From positions 1 through 64,000 of the forward strand of contig MWDO01000008.1 in assembly GCA_002070605.1 (NCBI GenBank): 64,000 nt of DNA. Reading direction: 5' to 3'. The translations under genes were made by a program, and so were the position numbers. Shown here in pieces: positions 17,391 through 27,038 of this stretch; position 1 is the stretch's first letter, and every line of letters starts with the position of its first letter. The notes under the pieces are model-generated. The model did not search any database. It had not been told where the DNA came from and was given only the letters and a program-made list of their open reading frames with translations. This stretch comes from Spirochaetes bacterium ADurb.Bin133. Lineage in GTDB: Bacteria; Spirochaetota; GWE2-31-10; MWDO01.

Positions 17391-19124
17391 ATGTCGTCTT
17401 TAGATGATATTAAAAAAAAGTTGAGTATAGACGAGCTTGACAAGGACACCAGATCTGCAATGTTCAACAAGTTTGTAGAGAAGGGGGGACAGGTTATTAC
17501 CGAAAAGAAGTCCGGCGGAGCTATCAAATTCAACCGGGACAGACAGCGGGCGATAAGCGAACATATTACAAGAAAACAAGAAGAACTCAAGTCAAGGAGT
17601 TCGATCTTAACCGAAGGCGGCTCTTCGGAGAGTAAAAAAGATAAAAAAAAGCGTCCCAGTTTTTTTGTGTTTTTGAAAGGCGTTTTTCTGGGGTATTTTA
17701 CTTTTTCAAAAAGTTTTAATAAAAAATTCGCCGCCTCTATGAAGGAGGAGATAAGCGATATATTATCTACTCTGAATTTCATCGCCGGTCAATTGATAAG
17801 TCTGGATATGGATAAAAAAATTGGAGCCGTCGAAATATTAAATAAAACCAATATTTTTGCGTACGAACTTTTAATGAGAATTTATAATCTTTTTAAAGTA
17901 AATAGTATTACTAGAATTCAGACTTTTTTTGTCAGATATAACAATATATTGTGCCCGGGAATAATCGACGATATAAGAATTATTTATAAAGAGCTCGTCG
18001 TTATATACCCTTATTGGGAGAGCATAAAAGAGGCTTTGTGGAAAGGCGTTTTAGTCTATCAGGAGATTACTTCAAAAGAACCGGTTATTAATAAATTAAA
18101 AATAAACAGGTTCATAGATACGATATTCAACTATTTTTTACCGGGATTTCATATTACTTTATCGTATAACCTATGCGAGAACGTTCCATACGAGTACAAC
18201 TATATGAAGGAGTTCGCTAAAATAGACCAAAAAGAGGATATCGGCTCTTTAACAAAGGAGTACGAAGAGGAAAAGAAAAAATATATCGAACAGAAAGAAA
18301 AAGAAAAAAATGAGATGAAACAGGCGTTTCAAGAATCCGTCGATAAAAGAGAGATGGAAAAAATTCCTAAATATACTCAAAAAGGGTTAGCTTTAATAGA
18401 TTCGATAGTGGATAGAATTCCCGCGCTTTATAAGACGGATCAGAGACTGCAGGTATATGAGATTAACGAGAAAGCCCTCTATTTCTTTGTTATATTCGAC
18501 GAGTTTGATAAGGAGTACTCGTTTATATTGACTACTTCGCAAATAAAATTAACCCCCAGACTCGAAGCGGGTAAACGCGTAGATATCAAAGCCGATTTTG
18601 ACGAGTTAAATATAAAATACAACGAAATAAACTCGTTTATTCGAGAATATACTCTTCTTTTGGAGCAATATCGTAAAGTAAGCGAAGATTTCAAGAATTC
18701 TCCTCTCGCTTTACAACAAAAACAGGCAAACATAAATTTAAAAAGAGCTCAGACTTTTAACGAAATGAGAAGTAGAGCGTCGATGTTTTTGAAGAAATTC
18801 GATATCGCTTTACAAAAATTGATAAACGATTATAACGGCGAGAAGTTATTAATGCAAAATCCGGACGATACGCTGCATTTTCAGTTAGAACTCGGCGAAA
18901 AAAGGAAATTTGAAAACATAAAAATCATAAACGCAATAGCGGCGGCTTTCAGCTTTACGTCCGGCATATACTATTATCTCAATTACGATAGATTAAGCCA
19001 AAAAGGCATATACGTAGAAGAGAGAAAAGAGCCCGATAACGCCCCAAAATCGACTTCGGATAGTATCGAGAATAACGATGAAGAAATTCGCGATATGTCA
19101 AAAAGCGAGAAGCCGGACGCATAA
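17391..19124 (+). CDS. Large cytoplasmic coiled-coil protein of unknown function
   Basis: A 577-residue hydrophilic protein without signal peptide. The N-terminus has the pattern DIKKKLSIDELDKDTRSAMF followed by FVEKGGQVI. It resembles hypothetical proteins I associate with spirochaetes, a recollection I cannot check here. A basic serine/lysine segment lies around residues 75-90. A central alpha-helical part follows, then a highly charged coiled coil at about residues 285-330 (rich in Glu and Lys). The C-terminus is acidic. Start ATG 17391 is chosen over TTG 17376 because a GAGGG site precedes it. No function is proposed. Confidence 0.75.
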   Translation: MSSLDDIKKKLSIDELDKDTRSAMFNKFVEKGGQVITEKKSGGAIKFNRDRQRAISEHITRKQEELKSRSSILTEGGSSESKKDKKKRPSFFVFLKGVFLGYFTFSKSFNKKFAASMKEEISDILSTLNFIAGQLISLDMDKKIGAVEILNKTNIFAYELLMRIYNLFKVNSITRIQTFFVRYNNILCPGIIDDIRIIYKELVVIYPYWESIKEALWKGVLVYQEITSKEPVINKLKINRFIDTIFNYFLPGFHITLSYNLCENVPYEYNYMKEFAKIDQKEDIGSLTKEYEEEKKKYIEQKEKEKNEMKQAFQESVDKREMEKIPKYTQKGLALIDSIVDRIPALYKTDQRLQVYEINEKALYFFVIFDEFDKEYSFILTTSQIKLTPRLEAGKRVDIKADFDELNIKYNEINSFIREYTLLLEQYRKVSEDFKNSPLALQQKQANINLKRAQTFNEMRSRASMFLKKFDIALQKLINDYNGEKLLMQNPDDTLHFQLELGEKRKFENIKIINAIAAAFSFTSGIYYYLNYDRLSQKGIYVEERKEPDNAPKSTSDSIENNDEEIRDMSKSEKPDA

Positions 19125-19186
19125 GCGGCAATTTACCCTGACGACCCTGACGAGTACGGGCGAATCGTCGCTTATGCGTCGGTTAA

Positions 19187-19309
19187 CATCATATGTGTCA
19201 AATTTTACGCGACAATTGTCGCGCGGCGCATATGCGTCAAATTTTCTCATCGAGGAGCGCTTGCGCCCATATGTGTCAAATTTATTTCTCCGCCCCAAAA
19301 AACCGGGGG
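19187..19309. repeat. Repeat cluster F with right terminus
   Basis: It contains CATCATATGTGTCAAA (from 19187), a GCGACAATTGTCGC palindrome (about 19209-19222), GGCGCATATGCGTCAAA (about 19225) and CCCATATGTGTC (about 19266). It ends in CCGCCCCAAAAAACCGGGGG. It separates the coiled-coil gene from the PBP gene. Confidence 0.8.
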
Positions 19310-19386
19310 CGCTATAATTATTACTCTTTTATTTCAATTTTATTATAATTGTGTTATCATAACCCAAAATTTTAGCGGGAAAATTC

Positions 19387-21243
19387 ATGGCGAATCTCAG
19401 ATCTATATTCAGATTAAGAATAGCTTTATTTTTTATTGTCGCCGTTTCTATTTTGATAATTATCAGAGTTTTATATCTCTCGTCGATTAACCCGGATAGT
19501 TATCAATCTCTCGATAAAGGGGAGTATACCCTCGAAAGAGGCAATATTTACGACAGTACCGGAATACTTTTAGCCGCCAGCGATATACTAAAATCAGTTT
19601 ATTCCAATCCCAAAGAGGTTCAGAATAAAGAAGAAACGGCTCTGTCGCTTTCAAAGATATTAGGTCTTACAAAAACGGAGTTATACGACAAACTTCAAAG
19701 TAAAAAAAGTTTTATATGGTTGAAAAGGCACGTTAGTCCCGAACAAGAGTCGCAGATAAAAGAGTTAAATTTAAAGGGAATATATCTTAAAGAGGAGTAT
19801 AAAAGATTCTACCCCAACAAAAACCTCGCTTCGCACATTTTGGGATTTTGCAACATCGACAGCAGAGGGGTCGAGGGGATAGAAAAAAGCATGGATTCAT
19901 ACTTGCTAACGGAGATATCCGGAGCGGAAGATGCGTCTAAAAAAAAGTATTTTAACGTTAATTTGACGATAGACGCCAATATTCAGGCTTTTACGGAATA
20001 TGTTCTTAAAAACGGGGCGCTTAGAGAGAATTCCGATATCGCGACTCTCATTTTTTTAGACGGTAAGAGCGGCGATATTATCTCGATGGCAAATTATCCC
20101 GATTTTGATCCCAATTTTTTTACGCGGTATAATCAGGAGACGTTTAGAAACGCTTCTATATTTTATCAATACGAGCCGGGGTCTGTATTTAAGATATTTT
20201 CTCTATCGCCGTGTCTGGATAGCGGTTTGATAACGGAGAATACTTATTTTTTTTGCGACGGATTGTTTGATAACGTAAGCGGGGTCAAGATCAGATGCTC
20301 CGGCATTCACGGCTCGGTAAATCTTTCAGGCATAATGAAATACTCCTGTAACGAGGGGACTTTACAGGCGATAGAGCTGATCTCGTCGGAGAGTCTATAT
20401 TTGAACTTAAAGAAATTCGGCTTTGGAGAATCCTCCTCAATACTTTTACCCGGAGAACAGCCCGGTTCGTTAAAAAAATTAAAAAATTGGTCTATTAACT
20501 CAAAATATACGATTCCGATAGGTCAGGAGGTCGGCGTAAACGCTTTGCAAATGGTCAGAGCGGCTACCGTATTTGTAAACGACGGAACGATGGTTGAAAC
20601 TAATATCGTTAAAAGCATAACCGATAGAGATAATAAAATAATCAAAGAATTTGGCAGAAAAGAGATAAGAGATATTCTAAAAAAAGGGACTTCCAGAAGA
20701 ATTCTTGATACCTTAATTGAAGCCACAATGACGGGAGGAACGGCGCGACGTTTAAACATCGAGGGAATTCAGTTTGCCGCAAAGTCCGGAACTGCTCAGA
20801 TATTTGACAAAGAGTTGGGGAGATATTCGGACGACGAAGTAACCTCCTCCTTACTGGTTTTTTTTCCGTTTGAGAATCCGCGATATATTATATATATGGT
20901 ATATCACAAACCGAAAGGAAGAATCAGATGGGGCGGGAATATTTGTTCGGTTTTACTTAACGAATTTATCAGCGGAATTATCGGGTATTATAGAATAGGA
21001 TCCGAGGAGGAGTATTCTCTATCCGAAAAGGACGTAGTTATTGATAAACGGTATAAACTAATAGAAAAAACCCCTTTTATAATGCCGGACTTGAGCGGCA
21101 TACCGGCCGGCGACGCTCTGGATATCTTATCTAAAGTCAACGTTAAGGTAAAGGTCGCCGGTATGGGGATAGTTTACGCGCACGATCCGCAGAAAGGCGC
21201 TACTATTAAGACGGGCGACGAGATAATTCTATATCTCAAATAG
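19387..21243 (+). CDS. Penicillin-binding protein, class B (FtsI/PBP2-like) with PASTA domain
   Basis: A cell-wall transpeptidase, probably for septal peptidoglycan. The 618-residue protein has an N-terminal membrane anchor (residues 10-32) and a dimerisation domain including the family motif ERGNIYD. The transpeptidase domain has the nucleophile Ser266 in SVFK (266-269), SCN at 320-322 and KSGT at 466-469, all intact. A single PASTA domain ends the protein (from about residue 565, MPDLSGIPAGDALDIL), as in FtsI homologues of some non-proteobacterial phyla. No other division gene is adjacent, so the choice between FtsI and an elongation PBP2 is not settled. It precedes xseB. Confidence 0.9.
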   Translation: MANLRSIFRLRIALFFIVAVSILIIIRVLYLSSINPDSYQSLDKGEYTLERGNIYDSTGILLAASDILKSVYSNPKEVQNKEETALSLSKILGLTKTELYDKLQSKKSFIWLKRHVSPEQESQIKELNLKGIYLKEEYKRFYPNKNLASHILGFCNIDSRGVEGIEKSMDSYLLTEISGAEDASKKKYFNVNLTIDANIQAFTEYVLKNGALRENSDIATLIFLDGKSGDIISMANYPDFDPNFFTRYNQETFRNASIFYQYEPGSVFKIFSLSPCLDSGLITENTYFFCDGLFDNVSGVKIRCSGIHGSVNLSGIMKYSCNEGTLQAIELISSESLYLNLKKFGFGESSSILLPGEQPGSLKKLKNWSINSKYTIPIGQEVGVNALQMVRAATVFVNDGTMVETNIVKSITDRDNKIIKEFGRKEIRDILKKGTSRRILDTLIEATMTGGTARRLNIEGIQFAAKSGTAQIFDKELGRYSDDEVTSSLLVFFPFENPRYIIYMVYHKPKGRIRWGGNICSVLLNEFISGIIGYYRIGSEEEYSLSEKDVVIDKRYKLIEKTPFIMPDLSGIPAGDALDILSKVNVKVKVAGMGIVYAHDPQKGATIKTGDEIILYLK

Positions 21244-21247
21244 GTAC

Positions 21248-21276
21248 TGGACAATTATAAAAAAATTTATTATACT
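21248..21276 (+). promoter_or_regulatory. Promoter for xseB-epmA
   Basis: TGGACA at 21248-21253 and TATACT at 21271-21276 are separated by 17 bases. The predicted start of transcription near 21283 lies just before ATG 21286 and 18 bases before ATG 21301. Confidence 0.55.
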
Positions 21277-21300
21277 GCGATAAAAATGACTAGGATTAAT

Positions 21301-21636
21301 ATGAAAGAAAAGAGTTTTGAGAGTTCGCTATCTTCGCTTGAAAAGATTACCGGCAGACTGGAAGAGGGCGCTTTGCCTCTCGACGAAGCGTTGAAGTTAT
21401 TTGAAGAGGGGGTTAAACTAAGCAGATATTGCGAGGAACAGCTCAATAAAGCCAGAGAAAAGATTGAAATATTGAAAAACTGCGATATACCCGCCGAAGA
21501 TGAAGAAAACGACGAAAATGAAGATATAAAAAATAGCGGCGGCGCTATTGCCGCAACCGACGAAAAAAAACCAAAAACAGCCAAAAAAAAACAAAAGAAA
21601 AGCGAACCGATCGATGAGGAAAATTTGCTATTTTAA
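21301..21636 (+). CDS. xseB: Exodeoxyribonuclease VII small subunit with charged C-terminal tail
   Basis: Small subunit of the single-strand DNA exonuclease VII. The conserved helical hairpin is at the start: FESSLSSLEKITGRLEEG followed by LPLDEALKLFEEGVKL and CEEQLNKAREKIEIL. Usual members stop near 80 residues. This one has a further ~45-residue tail, first acidic, then alanine/lysine-rich, of unknown role. ATG 21301 is preferred because AGGA lies five bases upstream and the family starts here; ATG 21286 is possible and would be almost leaderless. The large subunit xseA is not in the window. The stop overlaps the proposed start of the next gene. Confidence 0.88.
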   Translation: MKEKSFESSLSSLEKITGRLEEGALPLDEALKLFEEGVKLSRYCEEQLNKAREKIEILKNCDIPAEDEENDENEDIKNSGGAIAATDEKKPKTAKKKQKKSEPIDEENLLF

Positions 21637-22886
21637 ATCTTGAAAAAAAAGAGATCTTCGGAAGAGTATTTTCGACGGATAAAAATAAAATATACATTTT
21701 TCAGAATAATTCCGTTAGCGAATTTTTTATCCCTGAGAACGCCGGTAACGATTTTGAGTCGATAGACGTCGGAGATATTGTTAAGATAAATTTTTCTATC
21801 GAAAACGGAGATTATTACGCTCGTTCGGTAATTTTACTCAATAGACCGATGCTAAATCCCGTAACAGATCCGGATTCGTTCCTAAACAGATATTTAAGAA
21901 ACAACGTCGGCTTTAATATCGCTAACCGCGAAAAATATTTTAAATATATCAGAGAATTCTTTAGCGAAAGAGAATTTATCGAGCTTCACACTCCTACGTT
22001 GACCGAATCTCCCGGTATAGAGACCTATATCGAGCCGTTTCAAACTACCTATTACGCTTATAATAACGATAAAATTCATTATTATTTACCGACGTCGCCT
22101 GAATTCTCGTTAAAAGAAGCGCTAACGCTGGGATACGACAATATTTATGAAATAGCGAAAGTTTTCAGAAACTCCGGCGAGAAATCGCAGTATCATAGCC
22201 CCGAGTTTTTTATGCTCGAATGGTACAGAGCCTACGCAAACTACGAAGCGATAATCGAAGACTGCTCGCGCTTGTTAAAATATTTATCTCTTAGAATTTA
22301 CAATAACCCGATAATAAAGCATAAAAGAGGCGTAATAGATTTGTCGGACGCAAAAACAGTTGCCGTAAAAGAACTTTTCGAAGAGTATGGGATAAACCTA
22401 GACCTCTACTCCTCCGATCCGGCGAAGTTTATAAAAGAGGTCAACTCGCATTATAGCTGCGATCTGTCGGACGTCCAAAAAGACGACGTTTTTTTTAAAT
22501 TTTTTATGGATAAAATAGAACCGACTTTGGGATACGATAAACCTGTTTTTGTATGTTCTTATCCGATAGATATGTGCGGTTTATCCAACGTATGTAAAAA
22601 CAGCGCTCTTTACGGCGAGCGGTTTGAACTCTATATTCTTGGAATAGAGTGCGCCAACGGCTTCGGCGAACTAACCGACCCGGTAAAACAGAAAGAAAAC
22701 TTTGAAAAAACGCTGAAATTCAGAAATAAAAATGCAATATACAAACTTTCTATGCCAAATAGGTTTATTAAAGCTCTAAAATACGGTATTCCTCCCTGTT
22801 CGGGAGTAGCCCTTGGATTAGAGCGGCTTTTTATGATACTATTCGACGTAGATTCTATAGAATATACCAGAATATGCGAAATATAA
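21630..22886 (+). CDS. epmA: EpmA-like lysyl-tRNA-synthetase paralogue with N-terminal extension
   Basis: A class II aminoacyl-tRNA-synthetase-like ligase of the EpmA/GenX/PoxA group, which attaches beta-lysine to elongation factor P. The core (from ATG 21849, 345 residues) has TPTLTESPGIE, motif 2 FRNSGEKSQYHSPEFFMLEW and motif 3 GVALGLERLFMILFD. Upstream, 73 codons remain open in frame. They read like an OB-fold strand pattern (IFGRVFST, then DVGDIVKINF, then YYARSVILLNRP), leading straight into the core. No ATG, GTG or TTG starts this extension; ATT 21630 with GAGGA nine bases upstream is the only well-placed candidate. If that is wrong, the gene starts at 21849 and the extension is untranslated. 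Editing or tRNA charging is less likely. Confidence 0.75.
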   Translation: MLNLEKKEIFGRVFSTDKNKIYIFQNNSVSEFFIPENAGNDFESIDVGDIVKINFSIENGDYYARSVILLNRPMLNPVTDPDSFLNRYLRNNVGFNIANREKYFKYIREFFSEREFIELHTPTLTESPGIETYIEPFQTTYYAYNNDKIHYYLPTSPEFSLKEALTLGYDNIYEIAKVFRNSGEKSQYHSPEFFMLEWYRAYANYEAIIEDCSRLLKYLSLRIYNNPIIKHKRGVIDLSDAKTVAVKELFEEYGINLDLYSSDPAKFIKEVNSHYSCDLSDVQKDDVFFKFFMDKIEPTLGYDKPVFVCSYPIDMCGLSNVCKNSALYGERFELYILGIECANGFGELTDPVKQKENFEKTLKFRNKNAIYKLSMPNRFIKALKYGIPPCSGVALGLERLFMILFDVDSIEYTRICEI

Positions 22887-22898
22887 TTTTAATAGCGC

Positions 22899-23145
22899 TC
22901 GTCGGTTCTTTTGGGGGAATAAAAAAATTGACACATATGGAACTGCATGCGGCGGCGCGCCTCGACGAGATTTTGACACATATGGAGCTACATGCGACGC
23001 GCCGCGCCTTATCGCCGCATCTCATATGTGTCAATTTATTCGTCGAGGAGCGGCGCGCTCCCCGATAAAATCCCGATATGAAGGACGATTTAGTGTTTTA
23101 GTATATTCAAAACGGGAATTCCCACTTTTATCATGGCGCATCGCA
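22899..23145. repeat. Repeat cluster G
   Basis: It begins with CTCGTCGGTTCTTTTGGGGG. It has GACACATATG motifs at about 22930 and 22975, CATATGTGTC near 23024, and a GAATTC-centred AACGGGAATTCCCA (about 23111-23124). The last sits inside the conserved CCCCGATAA...TTATC module shared with elements B and J. Apparent ORFs here only translate the motifs. Confidence 0.8.
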
Positions 23146-23150
23146 TTTTT

Positions 23151-23684
23151 TTACTCAACATCAAAGATTACTTCGATTTCTCCTTTACTAAGATATTTAG
23201 AATTATTAGATTCTAAATATTCAGAATAATCGTCACTTTCATCAATTATCGCTTTTATTTTATATCTTCCTTTTTTATCAAAAATATTAGCAAACAATTG
23301 GAAAGTTGTATAAATATTTTGACCGCTTGTTAGATTTGAATAACTTATTCTTTTTAACAATATATTTTCATCTGAAGATAAATCAGTTCTATAAATAGTA
23401 ATAATTGCATTATCAACAGATATATTTCCATTGTTGCCATATTCAATTTCGCCAAGTAAAAAGGATTTTTTATCTTTAGGTTCTAAAACAAATTCGGCAT
23501 TTTTAACTTTTGAAATGTTATCATTCTCCAAAGTAATATTAAAATCGAATGATGAAATGAATAAATCATAATCGGCAGGAATTATAGTTGTTGCTGTAAT
23601 AATAGAAGTTTTACTAGAATCAGAATCATCTATACCGGCGCATGAAACCAACAGCGCTAAAAAAAAGAAAAAACATCTTTTCAT
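23151..23684 (-). CDS. Small lipoprotein with CARDB-like domain
   Basis: A 177-residue surface or periplasmic protein. It has a short signal peptide with lipobox LLVSC, and the rest is a single beta-sandwich. Features reminiscent of CARDB/APHP adhesion domains are the alternation of strands and a late segment with ESNNS after a GRYKIKAIIDESDD strand. The start at 23684 follows GAGGAGGAG. A longer frame to 23795 runs into repeat sequence and lacks a signal peptide at its start. It is enclosed by cluster G and an isolated motif at 23737, another repeat-bounded single gene. Function unknown. Confidence 0.7.
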   Translation of the reverse strand: MKRCFFFFLALLVSCAGIDDSDSSKTSIITATTIIPADYDLFISSFDFNITLENDNISKVKNAEFVLEPKDKKSFLLGEIEYGNNGNISVDNAIITIYRTDLSSDENILLKRISYSNLTSGQNIYTTFQLFANIFDKKGRYKIKAIIDESDDYSEYLESNNSKYLSKGEIEVIFDVE

Positions 23685-23736
23685 TTTCACTCCTCCTCTA
23701 TTCTTTTTTATAAAGTTGTATAAAATAAAAATGTTT

Positions 23737-23752
23737 GTCCCATATGTGTCAA
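23737..23752. repeat. Isolated CCCATATGTGTCAA motif
   Basis: A lone copy of the CATATGTGTC motif lies upstream of the lipoprotein gene, without termini. Confidence 0.5.
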
Positions 23753-23840
23753 TTTCTATTCTTAACGTTATATATGGTATTATGGTAAAAGTCAACGATA
23801 GTCTTTTTTTTCATCATTTAGAAAATATCTCAAAAAAAAA

Positions 23841-25019
23841 TCATTCTTTTGCGCCATATTTTTTTAAAAGTTTTATTATTTTTTTATAATTCTTTTTCTT
23901 CTTCATCCTATCATATACCAATATTTTTTTTTGATTTGCATAACTTAACGCCAAATTTTTGTTATCTTTTTTTATCGATACGTCGGCTCCATTTTTTAAT
24001 AATAATTCAACATTCTTCAATTGATCAAGGCAAACCGCTAGCGTTAACGCAGTCTCGCCGTCTGTAGCTTGATCATTTATTTTTACCCCTTTTTTTATTA
24101 ATAGATCGACTACTTCATACATTTTATCATCGCCTGAAGCAAACATTAATGGAGTGTAATCGGCTAAATATGTTCTTCCAAATTTTCCATAAGTTTTTAC
24201 ATTTATATCGGCGCCATTATTTATCAAATAAATAGCTATTTGTTTATGTCTAAAAATTAATGCTTCCATTAACGCAGATCTTCCGCTTTGCGGTTTAATA
24301 TTAACGTCGGCTCCATTTTTTAATAATAATTCGATTACTTCTTTTACAGGATAAATTTTTGCAACCGAATAAATTAATGCAGTTTTATTGCTTTCATCGG
24401 TATACGACCGGGGAATATATAAATCGATAGTATTAATATACGGTCTTGGTATATTATATTTAAAACTTAACTTTTCTAATAATGCAGTATCCTGTAAGTT
24501 CATATTTCGTTTAGTCGTCGCGTTTACGTCGGCGCCGTTTGATATTAAAAAATTGATTGCGTTTATATCAATTTTACCGGATCGTTTGCAAACCTCAATT
24601 AAGGGAGTCGTATCATTTCTCGGACAATAATTAATATCAACTCCTTTTTTTAGTAAAATTTTTCCTATTTCTAAATTATTATTTAACATTGCGCATATAA
24701 ATGGAGTTAAATTATCCAATCCCTTTTTAAAAGAATACATATCTATTGTAATCTCATTTGTTTCAGCATTAATATCCGCGCCGTTATTGATTAAAAGTTT
24801 AATTATTTCATTTGATGAATTAATTCTAACGGCATATATAAGCGGCGTCTCTCCATATTTATTTTTGAAATTAATATTCATATATCTATTTAAAATCCAA
24901 CATTCTAATTCAGATATATTATTATTTTCAATTAATTTTAACATATCATAATCGTAATCTTGAGATAAAACAAAAAATGAACAATAAAATAAGATATAAA
25001 ATATTAATGTTTTTTTCAT
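23841..25019 (-). CDS. Secreted ankyrin-repeat protein
   Basis: A 392-residue protein starting with a cleavable signal peptide (LIFYILFYCSFFVLSQ). About eight ankyrin repeats follow, recognisable by TPLIYAV- or TALIYSV-type helices and ending in LLxNGADVN. They run nearly to the C-terminus with no other domain. Ankyrin repeats bind protein partners; the partner is unknown, and export suggests a periplasmic or surface role. It is not co-directional with a close neighbour, and an ATG with no strong ribosome site starts it. Codon use is AT-rich. Confidence 0.85.
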   Translation of the reverse strand: MKKTLIFYILFYCSFFVLSQDYDYDMLKLIENNNISELECWILNRYMNINFKNKYGETPLIYAVRINSSNEIIKLLINNGADINAETNEITIDMYSFKKGLDNLTPFICAMLNNNLEIGKILLKKGVDINYCPRNDTTPLIEVCKRSGKIDINAINFLISNGADVNATTKRNMNLQDTALLEKLSFKYNIPRPYINTIDLYIPRSYTDESNKTALIYSVAKIYPVKEVIELLLKNGADVNIKPQSGRSALMEALIFRHKQIAIYLINNGADINVKTYGKFGRTYLADYTPLMFASGDDKMYEVVDLLIKKGVKINDQATDGETALTLAVCLDQLKNVELLLKNGADVSIKKDNKNLALSYANQKKILVYDRMKKKKNYKKIIKLLKKYGAKE

Positions 25020-25116
25020 TTATACTCGCCGTTTTATATTTTCTGAACTAAAAATTGATATAAATAGACCATATATTCATGATATAAAAAAACATATCGC
25101 CCGTCAAGAAAAAAAC

Positions 25117-25935
25117 TTAATAGATATTTTTTAATATGGTATTGTTTATAATCGATATTTTTAAATATTTATTCGAACTATTTTGCGCGGTATTAACAAT
25201 TATATATTTTACGCCTCTTATCTCTTTTTCGTCGTAAAAATGAAGATGTCCGCACATATAGTATTTTACGCCGTATTTTTCCAATACGTCGTACAAAAAA
25301 TAGGCGTCTTCCGGATAGGATAACGCCGTCGGACTTTGAAATTCTTTATCCGTCGGACTATAATGACTGAAAACGAATTTATTTATCGAATTCGACGCGG
25401 ATAAGGTATCAATAATCCAGTTTTTCTGGTCGGAGCCTATCGTTCCGTTAGCGGTGTCCGTAAAAATAAAATGATTATCCCCTATTTTAAAGTCATAAAC
25501 GGTTCTGCCCAAAATACTTCGCCACTCCGCATAGCCGTTATTGTATAAATCGTGGTTGCCTATAACGTAATAAACCGGAACGTTGACGTTTTTTAAGTCC
25601 TCAAGCAGGTAGTCGTACTGGTGTTTTAGTCCCGATTGAGCGACGTCGCCGCAAACTACGATAAACGATATTTCGTCAAATCTGTCGTCGGCTGAAATAT
25701 CTTTAAAATATTTCTCGTCGCCGTCGTAATAATGCAAATCCGCAATAACCAAAAAACTAAAATTTGACGTATCGGCGACGTACGGGGGAAGAATAACCGG
25801 AAGATTGTCCTTATCGATAAACCGCTCCCTAACGTTTTGGCTTCTGCTTGAAACGATCCCCAAAAAGTCTACATATTCGCATGAAACCGCAAATAAAATT
25901 ACCGCAAATAAAACAATTTTAAAAATCCAATTCAT
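25117..25935 (-). CDS. Calcineurin-like metallophosphoesterase lipoprotein
   Basis: A 272-residue exported phosphoesterase. The signal peptide ends in the lipobox LFAVSC. All metal-binding motifs of the family are in order: DLHYYDGD (D-x-H), VVCGDVAQSG (GD), IGNHDLY (GNHD), FSHYSP and CGHLHFYDEKE (GHxH). A dimetal active site is therefore predicted; the substrate is unknown. It overlaps the preceding gene by 17 bases and is the last of a five-gene envelope operon. Confidence 0.88.
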   Translation of the reverse strand: MNWIFKIVLFAVILFAVSCEYVDFLGIVSSRSQNVRERFIDKDNLPVILPPYVADTSNFSFLVIADLHYYDGDEKYFKDISADDRFDEISFIVVCGDVAQSGLKHQYDYLLEDLKNVNVPVYYVIGNHDLYNNGYAEWRSILGRTVYDFKIGDNHFIFTDTANGTIGSDQKNWIIDTLSASNSINKFVFSHYSPTDKEFQSPTALSYPEDAYFLYDVLEKYGVKYYMCGHLHFYDEKEIRGVKYIIVNTAQNSSNKYLKISIINNTILKNIY

Positions 25936-26707
25936 ACCCGATTCCCGATTTGATCCAGAATTTATTTATATATCCGGCAAAAGGCAAAGCTCCGGCAACG
26001 CCGTAACCTATATCGAAGTTGAAGGAGATATTTTTCGGCATATAAAACCTGTTTTTATATTCAAATTGCAGGTAATTTGACGAAAAAATCTCCATATCGT
26101 CTCTATTGCCAAAACGAAAGGCGAACGTATAAAATTTGGCGGGATTAAACGCTATTTCTATATCAAACAAAAAAAAGAACTGAAAAAGAAAATCCTCTTT
26201 ATAAGTAATTTTTTGATCAAAAATATTCAGGTCGACAAACTGAAACGCCGCGCCGGTTTTTATACTAAAATCAACCCATTTGATTAGATCGACGTAAAAA
26301 TTTGTTAAAACTACGATATTACTCTCTCCGATCTTAAAATCGTTAAAATCCCTGTAAATATAATATATTTCGACCGACATAAAAAAAACAGGATTCATCT
26401 CCCACCCCGCCCTGAATACGTCGGGTTCAAGTCCGTTTCTCGTATGTTTCAGTCCAAAATCAAAATTAAATAGTTTTGATAATTTAATACCGATAGAAGT
26501 ATCGTAAACAAATCCAAAACGCATACCGTCGACGTATTCAAATCCGCTCTCCAGTCTGAAATCCAACGAAGTCGGAGCAAAAAGATAATCGCTTACTCCG
26601 GCTAACTTCTTATATCTAATCCCGAATTCCCAATTTGGGTTATCGTATTTTAGAGAATTTAAAATTATAGCCGTAAAAAGAAAAAATAAAATAAAAAAAT
26701 TTTTCAT
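25919..26707 (-). CDS. Probable outer-membrane beta-barrel protein
   Basis: A 262-residue protein with an N-terminal signal peptide. Many alternating aromatic/hydrophobic strands follow (for example FDFGLKHTRNG, FSIKTGAAFQFVDL, FTFAFRFGNRDD), and a terminal phenylalanine ends GIGYELDF. This pattern is typical of outer-membrane barrels, although no named family is recognised. The start at 26707 is chosen because it places the signal peptide first; the frame to 26728 is longer. It lies five bases after the upstream small membrane gene and overlaps the phosphoesterase gene. Confidence 0.65.
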   Translation of the reverse strand: MKNFFILFFLFTAIILNSLKYDNPNWEFGIRYKKLAGVSDYLFAPTSLDFRLESGFEYVDGMRFGFVYDTSIGIKLSKLFNFDFGLKHTRNGLEPDVFRAGWEMNPVFFMSVEIYYIYRDFNDFKIGESNIVVLTNFYVDLIKWVDFSIKTGAAFQFVDLNIFDQKITYKEDFLFQFFFLFDIEIAFNPAKFYTFAFRFGNRDDMEIFSSNYLQFEYKNRFYMPKNISFNFDIGYGVAGALPFAGYINKFWIKSGIGYELDF

Positions 26708-26711
26708 ACCG

Positions 26712-27029
26712 CTATCTCGTGAAAACAACTACTATCGAAAAGAGCAGTATTGTTATAATTGAAAATAAAATATTAAAAACCGAAAAAATTATCATTAATA
26801 CTCTCTTAGTTATAATTTCATAAAGCCGGATACTAGCGCAAATATTTGCAATAGCAAACATAAAAAGGACGGAATCTGTGAAAATAATCATTTTAAGTAT
26901 CATAGTAAGAGTATTTTGACTAAAATTCTGAAATCCGCCAATTCCGTAGAGAAACAACAGAATTATCTTATATAAAAAGAGGACTAAAAATATCTTTTTC
27001 ACATAAATATATAGTTTCTCTAATATCAT
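26712..27029 (-). CDS. Small membrane protein of unknown function
   Basis: A 105-residue hydrophobic protein with about three membrane segments (residues 10-32, 43-65 and 78-102). I do not recognise a family. It lies ten bases after thiN and five before the barrel gene, so it belongs to the same transcript. Confidence 0.6.
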   Translation of the reverse strand: MILEKLYIYVKKIFLVLFLYKIILLFLYGIGGFQNFSQNTLTMILKMIIFTDSVLFMFAIANICASIRLYEIITKRVLMIIFSVFNILFSIITILLFSIVVVFTR

Positions 27030-27038
27030 ATAAATCCG

